From Neurospora crassa OR74A (lineage: Eukaryota; Ascomycota; Sordariomycetes; Sordariales; Sordariaceae), in the NCBI RefSeq assembly GCF_000182925.2, contig NC_026504.1, positions 5,146,001 through 5,210,000 of the forward strand: 64,000 nt of DNA, in the 5' to 3' direction. Below the pieces are notes generated by a model, which worked only from the letters and a program-made list of their open reading frames with translations, was not told the origin of the DNA and searched no databases. Of this stretch, positions 60,009 through 64,000 are shown one piece after another. The position numbers and the translations under genes are program-made. Numbering within the stretch: position 1 is the first letter of the stretch; every line of letters begins with the position of its first letter.

Positions 60009-61140
60009 GTTGCCGGCAGGGTTTGGGGGCAGCCGTCCCCGTGTGCTCTGAGATCTCCAGGTAGGTATTCTAGTTGCTGGTAACTGGAGATGGCAACATT
60101 GTCAGAACTTGAAACAAAGTCAGGATGAAGAGCAGGCACGGATGAAGGTCAGAAATAATTACCTATGAGACCAATGCAGATCTGGTCGGAAAAATTACTG
60201 GTATCAATGCTGCGTGCGCCCCAAGTGCACTGCGCTAGAAAGAGACGCTGACAGCGACGTCTTGCCGTCACCCTGTCTCGAGGCTCTCCAGGCCTGGAGA
60301 GATACTGAGCACGTAGCTTCGTCCTCGAAACCCGTATCTTTGGGAGTAATGCCAACCGCAGACAAACGGGCGCCCACAACGCAGCAATCCAGTTGCCACG
60401 AGGGACTAGAGCTGGCAAGATCGCAAGGTCGAGAATGCGAGATGTCGTCCTGGCCTCGATGTCTTTCTACTTCGCGCTCTTCCGTACAATAGTCCAACTG
60501 TGTCGATTGCTGAGCACAGATTAAAGCAATCTGAGAATCCGCCTCAATCAGGGTAGCGGGCGATAGTTTCAGTCGATGGCCCAAACTGGATGATGAGAGT
60601 AGCTGGGTTATTGCCTTGGAGGAGGTGGTTGAGTGCGCAACAACAAATGTCGCAAGACGCGATGGACAGGGTTGAGTGTAGGGCACCAGCAAAGTGGTGA
60701 GAGAACTGTGCAAAGAATAACGCAAATTAAGGGAGCGGTGGATTAAATAGAACAGAATAGGAAAAGGTGAAGGGTAACTAAAGGTTTTCTGGCCTGAAGA
60801 AGGGAAGAATCTAGTGAATGCAAGGTAGAGTAAGGGGAGGCCTCTCCAACCAAGGTTCATCCCGAAGGAGAGAGTTGACGATGTCGCTAGCTATTCCCCA
60901 GGTTACCTATCCGGACCTTATATACCTGCAAAACGCTCGGGAGAAGGAAGGTTGGGTGATCAGGGCGCATGTCGATGTATATCTAACTCGAGACGCTCGT
61001 TTTCGAGTTTCATCAAGAAAAACACCGAGACTTGTCCCTTGCTCGCGTGAAGACAGTAGCTGCTTCAACGACCAACTTGTCGATTTTCCAGGTCTACCGT
61101 TTTAGATACTTTAGGTATATGGGATGAAAAGCGGAAGTTT
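60009..61140. other. intergenic between 2EXR genes C and D
   Basis: About 1.1 kb. A 218-codon minus-strand frame (60204-60860) upstream of gene C is Ser-rich and featureless and is read as leader or promoter, not as a gene. Confidence 0.5.
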
Positions 61141-61836
61141 TCAGGAGCCACGGAAAAACCGCCGAGTGATTTGGACAGACCACTCCTGATGCGGGTCTTC
61201 GAGGGCTCTGTCAATCAAATCATCGTAGTCGCCGTACATGTTCTGATAGCCATCTGGATCATCCCAAACCGTGAGTTCAATCTCGCAATCGATCAGGCAA
61301 CCTCGGAAGGCTCGTCGCCAACTGTTCGCCCCAGTTCTACAGATTATGGTAATCTGTTGGAGGTTTACACAGCGCTTGAGATCTTCAACCTCCCAGTCAT
61401 GCAGTTTGTCTCTCACGAAGTGTAGGTATTGGATGGATGTCTGAATGCCCTCATACCTATAATGGTACAAAGGCGTTTTCCCAATCTGAATGTTATCACA
61501 GTCCCAGTTGATCCAAACATAGCTTCGCTCATTTGCCCCTGTCCGGAAGGGAATTTCCGAGAAGGCTTGCTGGTAGGCTCCCGAGTAACGAGCCTCTCTG
61601 CAGGTGTGGAGGATTTCAGGAGTTGGCGTTTTCGAGAAAAGATGGACAGAAAACCGGCCTTCTGGTCCCTGTCCAGATTTGACGCGGACATCAACTTCTC
61701 GCCAATCGTCCGGCGACTGCTCCCAAACTTGTAGACGAAGCTCAGCCGGCAGCCGTGGAAATGGATGGAAGGTGCGCCCCCAGTAATCCATCGTATCTGC
61801 TGGGTTCTCGAAAGGTTGTTCACACCTAGAAGACAT
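61141..61836 (-). CDS. 2EXR-domain protein D
   Basis: 231 aa from ATG 61836; a second ATG at 61791 (MDYWGRTFHPFPRLPAELR) would match the paralogues' start better. The first motif is intact (AELRLQVWE), the second E-x-R is lost (DDWREVDVR). HTCREARYSGAYQQAFSEIP and RSYVWINWDCDNIQIG are clear family stretches, followed by a basic helix and an acidic C-terminal third (DGYQNMYGDYDDLIDRA). Single exon, minus strand like A-C. Function unknown. Confidence 0.8.
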   Translation of the reverse strand: MSSRCEQPFENPADTMDYWGRTFHPFPRLPAELRLQVWEQSPDDWREVDVRVKSGQGPEGRFSVHLFSKTPTPEILHTCREARYSGAYQQAFSEIPFRTGANERSYVWINWDCDNIQIGKTPLYHYRYEGIQTSIQYLHFVRDKLHDWEVEDLKRCVNLQQITIICRTGANSWRRAFRGCLIDCEIELTVWDDPDGYQNMYGDYDDLIDRALEDPHQEWSVQITRRFFRGS

Positions 61837-62391
61837 GGCGTCGTTAGAAATCGTTCAAGAACATCATGATGGAGGAGAAGTACAAGGGAAGCGTACTTAC
61901 GTGCGACAATGCAGGTAAGAGCTATGCTGTATGCTCCGCTAATGTACTGCGTTTGAAGAAGAGTCTGAATTTGGACACGTCTATCGCCGCCTTGTCTAGG
62001 GATATGCAGGACGGAGCTGGCGAGGACGAGAATGGTGTTGTCTCGGCGGACCACAGGTTGATGACACGACCTAGAGTATGGTTCTTGCTCTGAGGGGCGT
62101 GGTTGACTGCGCGGCATCAAATGGCAGCAGAAGTGTGGACTGGAGAGAGGTCGGGTCACGGTACGTGCTAAAATGACGACCGGTCTTCCATTTGACTTTG
62201 CCATCATCATGCATTCCTCTGCAGCCGCTCCTTCCGCTTCCACTTCACATGTTGCAATTATTCTGCCTAGTCAATACTGACCGCCTTACCGTAAAGACTC
62301 GTGCCATAGTTGGGTTTTAGGTTCCCAGGAAATCAGACATAAACCCACACACATATGCCCGATTCTGTACATTTTATGTCCCCCCAAATAA
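61837..62391. other. intergenic between inverted 2EXR members D and E
   Basis: Upstream of both D (minus) and the E fragment (plus). I do not find the missing N-terminal 2EXR box of E here on the plus strand. Confidence 0.5.
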
Positions 62392-62931
62392 ATGGGGGAG
62401 TCACGTAACATTGGAGTGTACCGACGGTGCTTTTCTGAGGTCCAACGCATCCCCGAATCCGTCCCCAAAACCACCCGGATTCGATACGTCTGGTTGAACC
62501 TCGATCTTGACATGATCGATATTGGAAAGCGGGAACTTCGCGATCTGAAGTTCGTTGCCCCAACTATCAAGCGGCTTAAGTTGAAGCGCGATGAGTTTGG
62601 CTACGGCGACGCTACAGCTTTGTATGATTTTGAGAGCTTGGACGAATTTCACATTGTTTGCCCAAGTGACATTGTGCAACGCTCCGCTTGCGTCCTCATG
62701 TCATTTTACCATGGCCACTTGCACAAAAAACGCATTATCTTGGTCGACAAAGCCAATGATCACACCATGACTTTGTTTGAATGGGATCGGGAAGCTGAAG
62801 AACGCTTCGAGCCGCACCGAGAGAAGTGGGTGGGTCAATTTAATGATGGCAGACCCTGGTGCCGAACTGCCCACATCTACTACGCTACTATGTTCGCGTA
62901 TCTTAGGTCTTCAGATAGCCGAAGGCTGTAA
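62392..62931 (+). pseudogene. 2EXR-type fragment E, lacking the N-terminal box, inverted
   Basis: A 179-codon frame in opposite orientation to the other four. It begins at ESRNIGVYRRCFSEVQ, which lines up with CREARQLGVYRQLFSELED of gene A, and continues with IRYVWLNLDLDMIDIG and TIKRLKLKRDEFGYG. The C-terminal third is complete and close to A in plan. The LPxELR box and both E-x-R motifs are missing, and the 150 bp upstream do not supply them. Either this is a truncated duplicate or the first exon lies behind an intron I could not see. The frame itself has no internal stop, so it may still be expressed. Confidence 0.65.
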
Positions 62932-64000
62932 TTTTGAAAGATGTTGAGAAAAAGAACACATACATCAAGTTCACCTTCACGGAATGTAGGTATACTAGGG
63001 GAAAAGACCGGCAGCTACGTCGTGACTGGAATACCAGAGATCAGAATCCTCTACTGCAGGAGCAATATACCGGATTTCCTGCCTCGCGATAGAGTTGATT
63101 CACGAATTTGAGGCCACTTGTATCTATTGTGTTCGTTCTGCGGCAATGAAACCGATAAAGTCCATACCTTTCTAGATCGCGGGACAATCGAGTTCTCATG
63201 ACTTTGACATCTCGCCTCCTACATTGACAGTCACTCACTCCCCCCATCTGCTTTGTCCTTGCTTTTTGCCTGATTGATAAGTACTTTTTACCGTCTTCGG
63301 CAAATCCCACTATTTTGCTCCCAGCGCACATCTCAAGGCGTCGAACATCGATTGATCCGTGGCATGCATTAACAATTCCTCACTGCACTGCATATCGATG
63401 ATCCAAACACGTTTCCCCCCAAGCCATGTATATATGATAACGGCGTACGCACCTACTCAACTGCCATTTCTTTTCTTTTCTTTTCTTTTCTTTTCTCAGT
63501 AAACTCACGCATTCTTATTCTATCTTGACAACTATCGTGAAATTGCATGCTCAGTGAGCCGCGACACAAGGTGATGCGCTGCACCCCGTCTGTTGCCGAA
63601 GGGGGGGCTCGTTCCCACCCCAGGCATGCAAAGTACCAAATCGATTTAGGCTGCGTTTGTTCTGGTACGGTTGCTGTATAGAGGAGGTGGTCGTATAGGT
63701 TTATACGGTAAAGCTCGGGCCACCTTTCGAATGCACCGTATACAGCGTAGTGCCAGAAGTCTGTGTGCACGGCCCACTTCCGGAATCCCACGAACCAAAC
63801 CCCTAGGTTCAATCCCGGTTTTCTCAACGAATAAAAATCGAATAAAAAAGCCAATAGGTCTAATAGAAAGATCTGATTCGTAGCTTCAATATTTAGTATA
63901 CTAACCCCGGGCCCGGCGAACGGCTACCAGCCAACAAGGAACCAACTCTACTAATCGGTCAATAAAATCCTGAGGTACCCTTTCCCAATATTAAATTAAA
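62932..64000. other. window end, no convincing gene
   Basis: About 1 kb containing the TTTTC repeat and an AT-richer last 160 bp. A minus-strand frame of 96 codons at 63041-63331 has a plausible amino-acid mix but no family features or splice support. Confidence 0.5.
63467..63496. repeat. TTTTC pentanucleotide microsatellite
   Basis: About six TTTTC units in a row. Confidence 0.9.

Noticed and set aside
60204-60860. A 218-codon minus-strand frame upstream of 2EXR gene C
   Set aside because: Ser/Leu-rich without family features; more consistent with a pyrimidine-rich leader or promoter.
63855-64000. AT-richer window edge as a possible repeat-induced-mutation relic
   Set aside because: Too short to judge, and it contains GC-rich patches (ccccgggcccggcg) that argue against heavy mutation.

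Overview
This is nuclear DNA of a filamentous ascomycete, very probably a Neurospora/Sordaria-type Sordariomycete. The protein genes carry short introns of 50-150 bp with GTRNGT donors and RCTRAC branch points. Four 5S rRNA genes are scattered singly on both strands instead of lying in an array, a hallmark of this group. A complete 430-codon cre-1/creA carbon-repressor gene is also present. No intact large transposon was seen.

Layout. 0-12 kb: the 3' end of a DUF3632-type gene, a 5S gene, a hypothetical gene whose frame holds an internal TAG, a second 5S gene, then a head-to-head pair. One member is an AcuF-like C2H2 zinc-finger gene with an unexpected multi-exon membrane tail; the other is a DUF7580-type gene with a HeLo-like N-terminus. 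12-19 kb: housekeeping block with tRNA-Val(AAC), Glo3 ArfGAP, mitochondrial Tim21 and a BTB-bromodomain protein. 19-31 kb: protein-poor stretch with two tandem intron-bearing tRNA-Ala(AGC) genes, a 5S gene and a 98-bp hairpin element. 31-44 kb: cre-1, alone in a large non-coding territory, then a divergent Rad51-paralogue (Rad55-like) gene about 9.5 kb away. 44-50 kb: non-coding apart from a 5S gene, with a striking pair of perfect palindromes. 50-55 kb: a ferroportin-like transporter and an amidase, both on the minus strand. 55.7-63 kb: a cluster of five divergent 2EXR-domain paralogues, the last one inverted and lacking its N-terminal box.

How the genes relate. Most are ordinary single-gene units (vesicle traffic, protein import, chromatin reading, carbon repression, DNA repair, iron export, amide hydrolysis). 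Two groupings look like gene systems of unknown purpose: the divergent AcuF-like/DUF7580 pair with a probable shared promoter, and the 2EXR cluster. These are the best candidates for new biology here. Exon boundaries were worked out by hand from splice signals, reading phase and family alignment; I could run no search or folding program.
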